Shown: positions 35,577 to 46,618 of the stretch, one piece after another
Numbering within the stretch: the first letter of the stretch is position 1
Layout: every line of letters begins with the position of its first letter
NCBI RefSeq assembly: GCF_014633365.1
Contig: NC_068352.1
Location: 19,935,310-19,999,309, forward strand
Direction of reading: 5' to 3'
DNA length: 64,000 nt
From: Diospyros lotus
Taxonomy: Eukaryota; Streptophyta; Magnoliopsida; Ericales; Ebenaceae
Notes under the pieces: generated by a model
What the model was told of the DNA's origin: nothing
The model's database searches: none
What the model saw: the letters and a program-made list of their open reading frames with translations, nothing else
Made by a program: the position numbers and the translations under genes

Positions 35577-37207
35577 ATGGCTCATTTTGCATCATCATCC
35601 CAATCCGAGGGTCTAAGCACCACTCGTCCCCCATTCTTTGATGGAACTAACTATAATTACTGGAAGACAAGAATGCAGATTTATTTGATGCAGGACTCAA
35701 GCTTAATGCAAGTTGTTTATAAGGACATCAAGTTAGCTGACATGGAGAAAATTGAGACCTGGTCACCAGAAGAAAGAAGTGATATGGAGATAAATGCTAA
35801 AGCCATGAATACTCTTATCTGTGCACTAAGCTCAGAGGAATTCAACAGAGTGTCAACGTGCAAAATAGCTAAGGAAATTTGGGACAAATTAAAGGTAACA
35901 CATGAAGGAACAAATCAGGTAAAAGAAACAAAAATCAATCTTCTGGTCCATGATTATGAATTATTTTCTATGAAAGATGATGAATCCATAAAAGATATGT
36001 ACACCAGATTCAATAACATTGTTACTACTTTAGAGGCTTTAGGTAAGACATTTACAAATGGAGAAAGAGTTAGAAAAATTTTAAGAAGTTTACCTAGATT
36101 GTGGGAATCTAAAGTCACTGCCATAACAGAAGCAAAAGACTTAGATACATTTCCATTTGACAACTTGCTAGGTTCTTTAATGACACATGAAATAATGATG
36201 AAAAGAAATGAAGTTGATGATTCCAAGAAAAACAAAAATGTAGCATTTAAAATTGAGGATGAAGATAAAAACTCTCAAAGTGAAGATGATGATTTTGCAC
36301 TATTAGCTAGGAAATTTAGGAAATTTAGGAAATTTATGAAGAAAGGTAGGTTTAATCAATTGAGAACATTTCGGAAAGAAAAAGATCAAAAAGAGTCTAA
36401 TCCAACTAATGAGCTTCGATGTTTTGAATGTAAGAAGCTAGGTCACATTAGAAGTGACTGCCCTCAACTGAAAAAGATGGATCGCAAGGAAAGAAAAATA
36501 AAGAAGAAAGCTCTAGCTGCATGGGGTGAAGAAGAGCTCTCATCAAGTGATGAATCTCAAGATGAAGAAGTTGCCAACATTTGTTTTATGGCCAACACTG
36601 AAGACGAGGTAAGCTCTCAGCATCTAAATTCAATTTCTGAATTTACATTTGAAGAACTTCATGATGCATTCAATGATTTGCTAGGTGAATGTGAGCATAT
36701 GAATGAGAAAAACAGTGGTTTAAAAGAGAATTAAATTCTTTAGAAATTGAGGTAAATGATCTGAAAAACAAAATAGGAATGTTGGAAAATGAAAGAGACA
36801 GTCTAAGTACAGAAAAGGAAAATCTATTGAAAGAAAACAAAGACATGAAGGAATCTTTAGAAAAATTAGTTGAAGGTAAAAATAAACTAGAAATGATACT
36901 TGGAGTTCAAAGAAATTTTGGAAATAAACAAGGAATTGGATTTGATCCATTCCAAGCAAGCTCCAGTAAAACAGTGTTTGTTAAAGCATCAAATCAAAAA
37001 AAAATTCAAAGAAAATCATCTCTCAAACCAAAGTTTTCAAAAAGAGGTATTACCTGTCATTACTGTGGAAAAGATGGTCACTCAATTAACAAATGTTTCA
37101 TACGAAATTTTTCTCAAAAATTCAAACAAATTTGGGTTCCTAAAGAAATAGTGTCTTCTAACAAGAATGGACCCAAAATGATATGGGTACCAAAGGGAAC
37201 AACGTGA
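35577..37207 (+). pseudogene. SIRE gag, one frameshift
   Basis: The ATG at 35577 opens a 385-residue frame with the N-terminal F-F-D-G-T-N-Y-N-Y-W-K-T-R-M, the UBN2-type capsid (S-T-C-K-I-A-K-E-I-W-D-K-L) and a first zinc knuckle C-F-E-C-K-K-L-G-H-I-R-S-D-C at about residues 282-295. A one-base shift near 36720 breaks it. The other frame continues with a coiled-coil rich in Lys/Glu/Leu and a second zinc knuckle C-H-Y-C-G-K-D-G-H-S-I-N-K-C, then the I-W-V-P-K repeats typical of SIRE gag ends. A stop at 37205-37207 separates gag from pol, also usual for SIRE. A short triplicated AGGAAATTT sits near 36310. Confidence 0.85.
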
Positions 37208-37229
37208 ATGATTTCTTGTGTAGGCTGCA

Positions 37230-40200
37230 TTGGTTTCAAATGATTCAATGAGCAAATGGTTCCTTGACAGTGGGTGCTCTAGGCACATGACAGGAGATCA
37301 AGATCTTCTCAGCAACATCGTTTTCAAGGAAGGAGGTAAGGTTTTCTATGGTGACAACTCTCAATGTAAGATCATAGGTATAGGCTCTATTTCCTTTGAA
37401 AACATTACATTAGAAAATGTATTTCTTGTTGATGGTCTTAAACATAATCTGATTAGTATTAGTCAACTGTGTGATTTAAGTTATGAAGTTTGTTTTGATG
37501 CTAATTCTTATAAAGTTGTATGCTCCAAGACAAAAGAAATAAAATTAAAAGGAAATAGAATAGGAAACATCTATCTCCCATTTCTAGAATCACCAAAAAT
37601 GGAGAACTGTTTAGTTGCAAATTCTTCTCAAAATTCCTGGCTGTGGCATAGTAGGTTAGGGCATGCTAGTATGAACCTAATAAACAAGTTAGTAAAACAT
37701 GATCTTGTTATTGGATTGCCTAAGCTTAAATTTGAAAGAGATCACATTTGTGGCACTTGCATGAAAGGCAAGCAAATCAGTATTTCATTCAAACCAATAA
37801 ATGAAGTATCAACATCTAGACCTCTAACACTACTTCACTTAGACTTGTTTGGTCCAATGAGAACTCTAAGCTTAGGAGGTAAACAATATGTTTTGGTAAT
37901 AGTAGATGATTATTCTAGATTCACATGGGTTATCTTTCTTACATCCAAAAATGAAACCTTTAAGTCATTTGAAATATTTAGTAAAAGAATTCAAAGAGAA
38001 AAAGGCTTTTGTATTTCAAAAATAAGAAGTGACCATGGAGGAGAATTTGAAAATGAATCTTTCAAACTATTTTGTGAAGAAAATGGAATAGATCATAACT
38101 TCTCTTGTGCTAGGACTCCCCAACAAAATGGTGTAGTAGAAAGAAAGAATAGATCCTTACAAGAAATGGCTAGAACAATGCTTTGTGATAAAAATCTTCC
38201 TAAATACTTTTGGGCAGAAGCTGTGCATACTGCCTGCCATATTCTTAATAGAGTTTCAATGAGACCATTATTGAAAAAGACTCCATATGAGTTATTTAAA
38301 GGAAGAAAGCCTAATATAAGTCATTTCCATGTTTTTTGTAGTACTTGCTATATTCTCAATAGTGGAAAAGAATCACTAGGTAAGTTTGATGCTAAAAGTG
38401 ATGAAGGTATATTTTTAGGATATTCATCTCAAAGTAAAGGTTATAGGGTATTCAACAAAAGAACCTTAGTAGTAGAGGAAACAATTCAAGTAATAGTTGA
38501 TGACATAAGCATTAAGGTTCCAAAACCTAGAGAAGATGGTGAAAATGATGTAACCCAAAATTTTGAAAGGCTTTCAATAAGACAAAATGAATCTAACTCT
38601 CAAGAAAATGATCCATTTAAAGAAGAACTAGAGCAGGAAGAAGAAAAAGAACCAACATTTCCAAGAGAAAGGAAATATGTCAAAAAGAATGAAATCATAG
38701 GAGATCCATCCAAAGGCATTAGAACTAGATCTTCCATTAGAAATGAATGCCAATTTGCTGCCTTCCTATCTCAAGTTGAACCCAAAAATATCAAAGAAGC
38801 TCTTGAAGATGAAAATTGGATTATAGCCATGCAAGAAGAATTAAATCAATTTGAAAGAAATGGAGTTTGGAAATTAGTGCCAAGACCAAAAGATTATCCT
38901 ATTATAGGCACAAAATGGGTATTTAGAAATAAGATGGATGAAAATGGAGTTGTAACAAGAAACAAAGCAAGGCTAGTGGCTCAAGGTTATAGTCAAGAAG
39001 AAGGTATTGACTATGATGAAACCTATGCCCCTGTTGCTAGATTAGAAGCCATAAGAATGTTGTTAGCATTTGCTTGTTACAAAAACTTCAAGCTATATCA
39101 AATGGATGTTAAAAGTGCTTTCTTAAATGGATATATTAATGAAGAAATCTATGCAGAACAACCCCCTGGTTTTGAAAATCACAAGTATGAAGATAATGTG
39201 TTCAAATTGTCTAAAGCTTTATATGGTCTAAAACAAGCCCCTAGAGCATGGTATGAGAGACTTAGTAAGTTTCTCTTAGAAAAAGGATTTAAAAGAGGCC
39301 AAATAGATACAACCTTATTTATAAGAAGCCATGATAAGGACATCTTATTAGTTCAAATATATGAAGATGACATCATCTTTGGATCTACAAACAAATCTCT
39401 ATGTGATCAATTTGCAAATCTTATACAAGGAGAATTTGAGATGAGTATGATGGGTGAACATAAGTACTTTCTAGGATTGCAAATAAAACAAGAAGAAGAA
39501 GGTATATATATTTCTCAACAAAAATACATAAGAGATCTTCTCTAGAGGTTTGATGTTCAAAATTGTAAACCTATGGCTACACCCATGAGTAGTTCTCAAA
39601 GCCTAGATAAAGATGAATTAGGGAAGAGTGTAGATAACAAGCTTTATAGAAGCATGATTGGCTCTTTATTATATCTAACAGCCAGTAGACCTGATATTAT
39701 GTTTAGTGTGTGCTTATGTGCTAGGTTCCAATCTAATCCTAAAGAATCCCATTTAAAAGCAGTTAAAAGAATCTTGAGATACCTAAAAGGAACTGCAAAT
39801 CTAGAACTATTTTATGCAAAATCAAATATTTTTGATCTAATAGCATACACTGATGCAGATTATGACGGATGTAAAATAGATAGAAAAAGTACAAGTGGTT
39901 CATGTCAATTCTTAGGAAATTGTTTGATATCTTGGTCAAGTAGAAAGCAAAATACAGTGGCTCTATCATCTACTGAGGCTGAGTATGTGGCAGCTGAAAA
40001 TTGTTGCGCTCAAATATTATGGATGAAATACCAAGTAGAAGACTATGGCATAAGACTTCAAAACATTCCAATAAAATGTGACAATACTAGTGCTATAGCT
40101 TAACAAAAAATCTAATGTTTCATGCAAGAACTAAACATGTAGAAGTAAAACATCACTTCATTAGAGATCATGTTCAAAAAGGAGACATAAGTCTTGAATT

Positions 40201-40300
40201 CATAGATACAAATCATCAAGTAGCAGACATCTTCACAAAACCTCTTGATAGAGAAAAGTTTAAATATTTTAGGAGTGAACTGGGGTTAATTATAACTTGA
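37230..40300 (+). pseudogene. SIRE pol: protease, integrase, RT, RNase H
   Basis: Frame 37230-39545 (771 residues) holds protease text [15 protein letters not shown]-pre-integrase W-H-S-R-L-G-H-A and zinc-binding C-G-T-C. The integrase core follows with D in L-D-L-F-G-P, D in I-R-S-D-H-G-G-E-F and [11 protein letters not shown] reads [18 protein letters not shown] and [12 protein letters not shown]. The catalytic motif reads Y-E-D-D instead of Y-V-D-D (about 39359-39370). A TAG at 39543-39545 interrupts it; the same frame continues at 39546 into RNase H (D-A-D-Y-D-G-C, S-T-E-A-E-Y-V-A). A frameshift near 40100 moves the last piece (40115-40300) to another frame. Confidence 0.9.
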
Positions 40301-40439
40301 GTATATTTGTATTTTTTAATCTTATTTATGTATATATTTGATAAGGCCAAACTTTCAATCTGTCAAATAAATGAAATAATTTATTGACAGAATGCTTTCA
40401 GGCCAAAATTTATAAGTGATGATTGGGCACATCTATGAT

Positions 40440-40670
40440 AATCAATTTTTTTGTATAGTCGACAGAATTCATATCTTTTGTTAACTAAAGAGTTAAGTAT
40501 TTACAAGGATAATCGACAACATCATCTATCTGTCGACAACTTCTAAGCCTTTAGTCGACTATGTCCTTTTTCTGTGTCAAACATAGTCGACAGCATCATT
40601 GCGTCTGTCGACTATTCCTCCTATTTTCTTTTATAAAGTCGACTATGCTCTTCGAGTCTGTCGACTATTG
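40440..40670. promoter_or_regulatory. Second cluster of GTCGAC palindromes upstream of the env-like ORF
   Basis: Seven or so GTCGAC cores in the same contexts as in the LTR (tagtcgacag, ctgtcgactat, aagtcgactatg), followed by a TATA-like CTATTTAAAA at about 40678-40687 and then by the env-like ORF start at 40938. This could be a separate promoter or a shared RNA or DNA signal. No function is shown. Confidence 0.5.
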
Positions 40671-40937
40671 GGGTCTGTCTATTTAAAATTCGGGCGACTA
40701 ATCGGGTTTCTTAAAACCCTAACTTCTTGCTTGTGGTCGTTTTTGCTCTCTCATTCTCTCTTTGTAAGTGGCGACCTCCCTCTCTTCTTGGCATTCCCGA
40801 TCGTCTCTCTCTCTCTCTAAAGCGCCATTGCTTTCAAAATCGCCCACTTCTACTCGGCTATATCCGATAATCGGTTTCTCGGCCATATTCCGAGACCTCT
40901 CTTGTTCTCTCTATCTTGAGTTGATTCTTTCTTCTCA

Positions 40938-41593
40938 ATGGCTCGTACCAAGAACTCGGACAAGGGCAAAGGGAAAGGAAAAGAGAAGGCATCAGTCTCT
41001 TCAAGCCGACCTCCATCTCAACCGAGGCCTTAACTTCAACTTTTTAATTCTGAGGGACAACAAGAAAGGTACTCCATTCATTTTGAGTCCCGAGAAGTCC
41101 TTGTCGGTCAATATTTGGATTTATCATTTCTAGACACAATTGGTTTTCCATACATTCAAACATTTAAGGACTTTGGTTGGTGGGATTTTCTAACAATTCA
41201 TAGATGCATATATGAAGACGCGGTTAGGGCTTTTTTTTCCAATGCTGACAATACCTATCACAAAAGAAAGTCGGATAAGAAGTTTAAGACCAACATTGGG
41301 GACTCTCATATGGAAATCACTTTGACGTTAATCCACGATCAGTTTAAAATTCCTTTAGAAGGAGAGGAGTATGCATCTTGGACTCAAGATTTTGTACAGG
41401 CCAGTAAAGAAGTCATAGGAGATGACTCTCTTACAACTAAAATCACTGACACTTCAAGTATGGACTTAAACACTAGGATTCTTCATCTTATTTGTTGTCA
41501 GATGATCTACCCTAGAAATGGAAGCTTCTACCTTGATGAGATTGTGAGTGTTGTGGCTCATGATAACGACGGTGATAGATATGATATCTATGG
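40938..41593 (+). pseudogene. Env-like (SIRE third ORF) gene, one stop and truncated 3' end
   Basis: The ATG at 40938 starts a very basic N-terminus (M-A-R-T-K-N-S-D-K-G-K-G-K-G-K-E-K), then Ser/Pro-rich text, a TAA at about 41031-41033, and continuation in the same frame through F-L-D-T-I-G-F-P and W-W-D-F-L into a 150-residue domain without obvious membrane segments. SIRE/Maximus elements carry an extra ORF here, called env-like or plant-transposon-protein domain; membrane activity is not demonstrated for this copy. The frame is lost at about 41593, where unrelated LTR-like text starts. Confidence 0.65.
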
Positions 41594-42459
41594 ATGTGGT
41601 ATGGGAGCCTTAGGCTCATGTGGTTAATTTGGTAGCCTATCCTTGGCTACTGACAGGTTTGTATACCAGTTCTTGGGTGCTAGTGTATGCATTTTATGTG
41701 GGCCTCAAGGACCCTATATATGCATCTATGTATTTATCTTATAACTGAATATCGTGTTAAATAACCACATAGCATGGATTGTGTGTCATTTATATATATG
41801 AGACTGGCGTGTGTTTCCATATACAGTATGATATTCATGATGTTTAGGGAAAGCCCGATCATATCCATTTCCCGTTGTTTCTATACATTTGTCGAGCCTT
41901 ATGGCTCACCTTGAAAATTGTGTTTTGATAAAATGTAAGAAATTGTATTTTTTTGAGGATGTTGTTGTTAAGTGTAGAAGGCATGAATCCAATTGATGTC
42001 TAAACGTCAGATAGTGATTTTTCTTTAGCTCTGAGTTGTTCATGCCTTTATATATCGATCTATTGATACTTCTCTTTGCTATATACTTGTTGAGTCTTGT
42101 GGCTCACCCTTGTTTCTATTGTCATTTTAGGAAATGGAAATATAGTTATTTAGGGCGAGTCCTGGTTAGATGTGTACAAAGATGTCATAGCATCAAGAAT
42201 CAAGATCCATGGGTTTAGTTTTAAGGGCGTGAGTAGAATAATTCATTTTGTATTTACAGTCTTTGTGCCTTTTTTATTTTGAAAATGTATGGGTGATAAG
42301 CTCAAGATGATGATGTAAAGAATGTTGTAATATTTATTTTGGCTCCTATTGATAGTGAGCAAATATGGAAACAAAATTATTTTTTTTTATCAAATTTTGA
42401 GTGATTTTTGTATCTGTATCCATTTTGAATGGATATTCTCTCAAACTTCCTATGCTAGC
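41594..42459 (+). repeat. Middle part of the Tekay/Del-like LTR
   Basis: No coding capacity. Contains the cgagccttatggctcacc (about 41890) and gttgagtcttgtggctcacc (about 42090) blocks. It ends at the target site CTAGC (42455-42459) of the following element. Taken as the continuation of 33441-34124; that assignment is inference. Confidence 0.4.
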
Positions 42460-44470
42460 TGATTAGTGGTTAATTTTGTAAAAATTTTGTTATAATTATA
42501 CCCTTCTTTCGATCTTAAATATGGTTTAAATTAGATATTAATATATATTTTATGGTTATATGTAAGTTTAAATTGAAAGATGAATGAAATGAAATTCTAA
42601 AGTAAATAATAATAATATATAAAATTATATATAATACATATATATCATTATATGCATGTATGTAATATATATATAATATAATCTAATATATATATGTGCC
42701 ATGTGTAATACATATATATAATATATAATTTATTAATAACATTAAATTTTTTTTATTTTTTTTAGGCATGAAGAAATCAAGCCCATGAAGAAATCAAAGC
42801 CATGGAGAAATCAAGTCCATGAAGAAATCAAACCCATGAAAAATTAAAGTCCATGAAGAATTCAAGCCCATGAAGAATTAAGGCCCAATTTGAGCAACCC
42901 ATGGAAAATATTATTTGGAGAAGGCCCAAGGATTATTTTTAATCCTAATGAAGATTAAAAACCAATTTATAGAAATCTATTTTTATTTTTTATGTGAGAG
43001 CTTTATTAGGTGTGTTTTTTAGCTAAAATCCATTTAACTATTAGGTGGATATTATAGCTAAAATCCATTTAACTTTATGAGTGCTTTATTAGGTATGTAT
43101 TTTAGCTAAAATCCATTTAATATTAGGTGTGTATTATAGCTAAAATCCATTTAACTTTAAGTGTGTGAGTGCCCATTAGATATAATTATGTCTAATTGAA
43201 TAATTGAAATTGTGTGGTTTGTATTGCATCTTGTGGCCTATAAATAGCTCACTTGATTGCATTTGTAAGTGTGATTATTATTCTTGAATAAAAGTTTAGT
43301 TGTTTCCTTATAATTCTCTCTTTGAGAATTGTTCTTGTTCTTTCTCATTTTCTTTAGTACTTTCTTTTATAATCTTACTTTTTTCTTTCTTCTTTTAAAT
43401 TCTTATGTCATTTATTATTACTTTATTATTCACCGCCTAAATGGCCGGTTAATTTGTGCCTTTAAATTTCTGCAATTTTAATTCTTGTCATTTAATTATT
43501 CACCGCCTAAATGGCCGGTTAATTTGTGCTTTTAAATTTCTGCAATTTTAATTCTTGTCATTTAATTATTCACCGCCTAAATGGCCGGTTAGTTTATGCC
43601 TTTAAATTTCTTGTCATTTAAATTCTGTTATTTAAATTACGTCATTTAAATTTATGTCAATTAACTTTCAAATAAAAATGAGTAGCTAAATCTAATCTTG
43701 GGTTAAGGCAATGACAGTGTCCAACGCCAATGATTCCCAAAGAAAGCTGCGCTTTAAATAAGTAACATTAATTTAAATTTCAGTATGAGTGTGTATTAAT
43801 TATTAAAAAATCACTAGGTTTGGATTGGAGCGTAAGCCTAACTTAGAGCTTTCATGCCATGTATGAGAGTTACTAGAACTGGAAACGCTATCATACCCAA
43901 ATCCGGATGATTAATTTAGTTGTTTTGTGTATTAATTGCAATTGGATTTATGGTGGTTGCTTAAATTAGAATCCCGCATATCATGTATGGGGATTGCTTA
44001 ACCTAGAACTATCATCATCTCTAATTGCATTTAATAACAAACCCTCATATCTGAAATTAAATTAATGTTGCTAATCTTTTATGCTAAAATTTGGGAATCA
44101 ACGGGTTGGTACTGAAATTGTCTTAACTCAAGCACTATCCAAATTCATATTTTTACGTTTAATGTTTATTTTAATTTTTGCCTTACTTTATTTTCTAGTA
44201 TCTGTTGTCTAAAAACAAAACCATAAAAAATCTTGTTGTCAATTTGTCCAAATGCGTGTGCGTGTGTGTGACATTCTTTTTCTTTTGCCATAAATAAATC
44301 TCTCAGTGGACGACCTGGATTCATCCAGAAAATATAAATATAAATTTGGACTACAACTGCACTCGTACACTGGCGAGTATAAACCTCTCACTAAAATAAA
44401 AAAAAAATATAAAAGTTTTATTATGATTTGTTTTTTATTGTGTTTTAATTGCAGGGTGAGAGTGCAGTCA
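42460..44470 (+). repeat. 5' LTR of the LOG-carrying element
   Basis: 2011 bp, TGATTAGTGG to GCAGTCA. Internal features: an 18-bp-type tandem array around the word ATGAAGAAATCAA (42768-42870), repeats of TTAGCTAAAATCCATTTAA (43015-43160), TATA box CTATAAATAG at 43238-43247, an AATAAAAG signal-like word near 43288, and three 67-bp tandem units with CACCGCCTAAATGGCCGGTT (about 43430-43600). Confidence 0.97.
43238..43247 (+). promoter_or_regulatory. TATA box of the 5' LTR
   Basis: CTATAAATAG in a GGCC...CTCAC context. The same site is at 50594-50603 in the 3' LTR. Transcription would start about 30 bp downstream, making R-U5 close to 1.2 kb. Confidence 0.7.
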
Positions 44471-44474
44471 AATT

Positions 44475-44493
44475 TTGGCGCCGTTGCCGGGGA
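44475..44493 (+). promoter_or_regulatory. Primer-binding site of the LOG-carrying element
   Basis: TGGCGCCGTTGCCGGGGAG lies four bases after the LTR end. This PBS sequence is common in Athila-type and related plant gypsy elements, where it pairs with the 3' end of a non-initiator tRNA, reported as tRNA-Asp. The tRNA identity was not checked here. Confidence 0.85.
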
Positions 44494-44698
44494 GATTAAG
44501 GCAAAAATAAAAAGAAAAAAATAAAAAAAAAAGAAAAAAAGAATAAGCATCTCTTGATAAAATCGGTAACTCTATTTCTCTTTTACTTTATTTTTGTTTG
44601 TGCATTGTATATGAGACTGAGATCAGGTAGAATTTTGAAACAGTATTTTCATATCATTCTGAGTCTTTACCTGCAATTGGATTGTCAACTTTACACTC

Positions 44699-45928
44699 AT
44701 GTCTCAAAATTACTACAATCTGTCTGCACAAGATACTTATCATGATGAAAATTATCATTTTGAATCTGATTTGTCTAGACCTCTTAAGGATTATCTATAC
44801 CCTCTTAGGCAAACCACTTTTGATTTGCAATCAGACACTACCCATTTGTTACCCACTTACCATGAAATTGAGGTTTGGTGTGCTGTGTGTGAGACTTCAG
44901 CTCATTCAACGGATGACTGCCCTATAATACCTGCTTTTAAGGAGGTATTGTATGGTCAATCCAGTTACACACACACACACAACTATGAGAGAATGTATTA
45001 CCAGAACCATGAGGAAAACTACCATTCGGACTTTGATGCATATCACCTTAATTCACACTTTCATCCAAATTTCTCATGGGAAAATGATTTTGTAGCCCAA
45101 CCACATGAGCACTTCCTTTCCCAGCCTCAATCATTTCAAACTAATGAAGGGTCTACATTCGATGCATATCAACCCCCTCATGGGAGTTCATTAGAAGATA
45201 CCTTCAATCTATTTATGCAAGGCCAAATGGAAATTTTTACACAAATGTCCAAATGTCAAGAACATACTATTAGAGTTACAGAGGACATTAGGAACCAATT
45301 GACACAGCTAACACAGACTTTGAGCATGTCAGAGCCTGTCCATCCCAACTCACTCCAAATCCCATTAATAAAACCCATCATCAAAAGTGAAAGTCAGGAG
45401 CAGGACATAGGAGTGACTGTCTTAAGGAATGGAGAAATAATTGAGAAACTTGATGCCCCTAGGACAGTACACCCTTTGGTGCAAGAAGAGAGAGTGGTTG
45501 ATCACAGTGAGGTAGATGTCAATGAAGCCTTGGAGGAAGAAAAAGACCAAAATGATGTAAGAAAAGAAGAAACCTGGGAGGAAGAAGAGGATAAAATTCG
45601 AGAGCCAAAATATGAAAAAATCATAAGTTTATCCACATTTACCCCTCAATTTCTATCTTTTAGGTTAGTCGATATTATTGAGGATCAAATTAAACCAAAC
45701 ACGTGTGAGATGTTTGTGCAAATTAATGTGCCATACGCGGATATAATAAGACCAACACCTCCGGACGATATATTTTCAAAATATATATGTGCATTCATGA
45801 GAAAAATCAATTTATATAATTTTGAAAATAACTTTAAAAGTGGTGTAGTGAATGGGAGATATTATACGATTAGGTGGGCAACCACTCATTTGATCCTTAA
45901 TTGGAAGAAAAGAAAAAAAAAATTCTAA
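44699..45928 (+). CDS. Gag-like protein of the LOG-carrying element, 409 aa
   Basis: Open from ATG 44699 to a stop at 45926-45928. A zinc knuckle C61-A-V-C64-x4-H69-x4-C74 is followed by an Asn/His/Tyr-rich stretch ending in H-P-N-F-S-W (about residues 120-126) and by S-L-E-D-T-F-N-L-F. Later comes V-T-V-L-R-N-G-E-I, the position of the T-L-R-S-G-K block in Athila/Tat gag proteins. This is the nucleocapsid and C-terminal half of a gypsy gag; the capsid half seems to be missing. Residues 265-300 are strongly acidic and coiled-coil-like. The last 100 residues (from about Thr-316) are not recognised. It may help package the element RNA into particles supplied by a relative. Confidence 0.75.
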   Translation: MSQNYYNLSAQDTYHDENYHFESDLSRPLKDYLYPLRQTTFDLQSDTTHLLPTYHEIEVWCAVCETSAHSTDDCPIIPAFKEVLYGQSSYTHTHNYERMYYQNHEENYHSDFDAYHLNSHFHPNFSWENDFVAQPHEHFLSQPQSFQTNEGSTFDAYQPPHGSSLEDTFNLFMQGQMEIFTQMSKCQEHTIRVTEDIRNQLTQLTQTLSMSEPVHPNSLQIPLIKPIIKSESQEQDIGVTVLRNGEIIEKLDAPRTVHPLVQEERVVDHSEVDVNEALEEEKDQNDVRKEETWEEEEDKIREPKYEKIISLSTFTPQFLSFRLVDIIEDQIKPNTCEMFVQINVPYADIIRPTPPDDIFSKYICAFMRKINLYNFENNFKSGVVNGRYYTIRWATTHLILNWKKRKKKF

Positions 45929-46618
45929 AAAAAAATAAATAAATAAATAAAAATATAATAAAATAATTTTATATATATATATACATATAAGTTGTTCCTT
46001 TTCTTCATTACTTAACTAGTGTTTCTCTATGTGCAGTCTAAATAAAATTTCTCCATACGAGTTTATGTATTGAAGACCGCCAGGTATGCCTATCTTCTAT
46101 CCTTTTATTGCCAATTGAGGACAATACGCAATTTAAGTTGGGGGGTAAGGTGTCTACAAAATTTTACCTAAAAAAAAAAAAAAAAAATTATTAAAACAAA
46201 ATTAATTAAAAAAAATTGAATTGAGAGAGACAGAATTGACGCTGGTGGTAGCCATCTTTTCTTGGGCAGTGCAATCACACTGCCCTATAAAGAAAGAAGG
46301 CACACTGCCAAATGTTGAAAACAGAGGCGCCGAGCGTTGAAAAAAAAAAAAAAAGGGCACACTGCCAAATGTTGAAAAATGAGACGCTAAACGACGTCAA
46401 GTCTGACGGTGCAATTATGGCATGCCTCGAGTCGAGTGTAGAATAGTGATGCCCATTGCTCTATAAGAGACTCCATATCTGTATGAGGCAAGTCACCCCT
46501 CTTGAGCTCAATCTTCTCTCCTTTGTGTTATTCTCCGATCAGGTACTCTCATCCCTTTTGTAAAGTTTATAGTTCTTTACTTTCTTCTTAGTATAATTTT
46601 TTTTTTTAAAAAAAAAAA
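45929..46618. other. Non-coding spacer with polypurine-like motif and possible captured promoter
   Basis: Holds a polypurine-like ATTTAAGTTGGGGGG (46131-46145), two copies of GCACACTGCCAAATGTTGAA (near 46301 and 46359), a TATA-like CTATAAGAG at 46461-46469, a C/T-rich leader, and a possible splice donor CAG|GTACTC at 46540-46548. This composition suggests a promoter and 5' leader that came with the downstream cargo. Confidence 0.4.

Larger units (their letters stand above)
34125..41593 (+). mobile_element. SIRE-type Ty1/copia retrotransposon with env-like ORF, 3' truncated
   Basis: The 5' LTR, PBS, gag, protease, integrase, RT, RNase H and a downstream env-like ORF are in SIRE/Maximus order. 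The text changes abruptly at about 41593 inside the env-like ORF, and no 3' LTR follows, so the 3' end is deleted. Mutations are few: one frameshift in gag, one stop and one frameshift near the end of pol, one stop in the env-like ORF, and an altered RT catalytic motif. Confidence 0.85.

Noticed and set aside
43430..43600. CRISPR-like array
   Set aside because: Three 67-bp direct units without spacers, inside an LTR of a plant nuclear retroelement, are simple tandem repeats.
46543..46591. A 49-bp intron in the leader before the 181-aa ORF (GT at 46543, AG at 46591)
   Set aside because: Too short for a plant intron; the acceptor at 47311 is more plausible.
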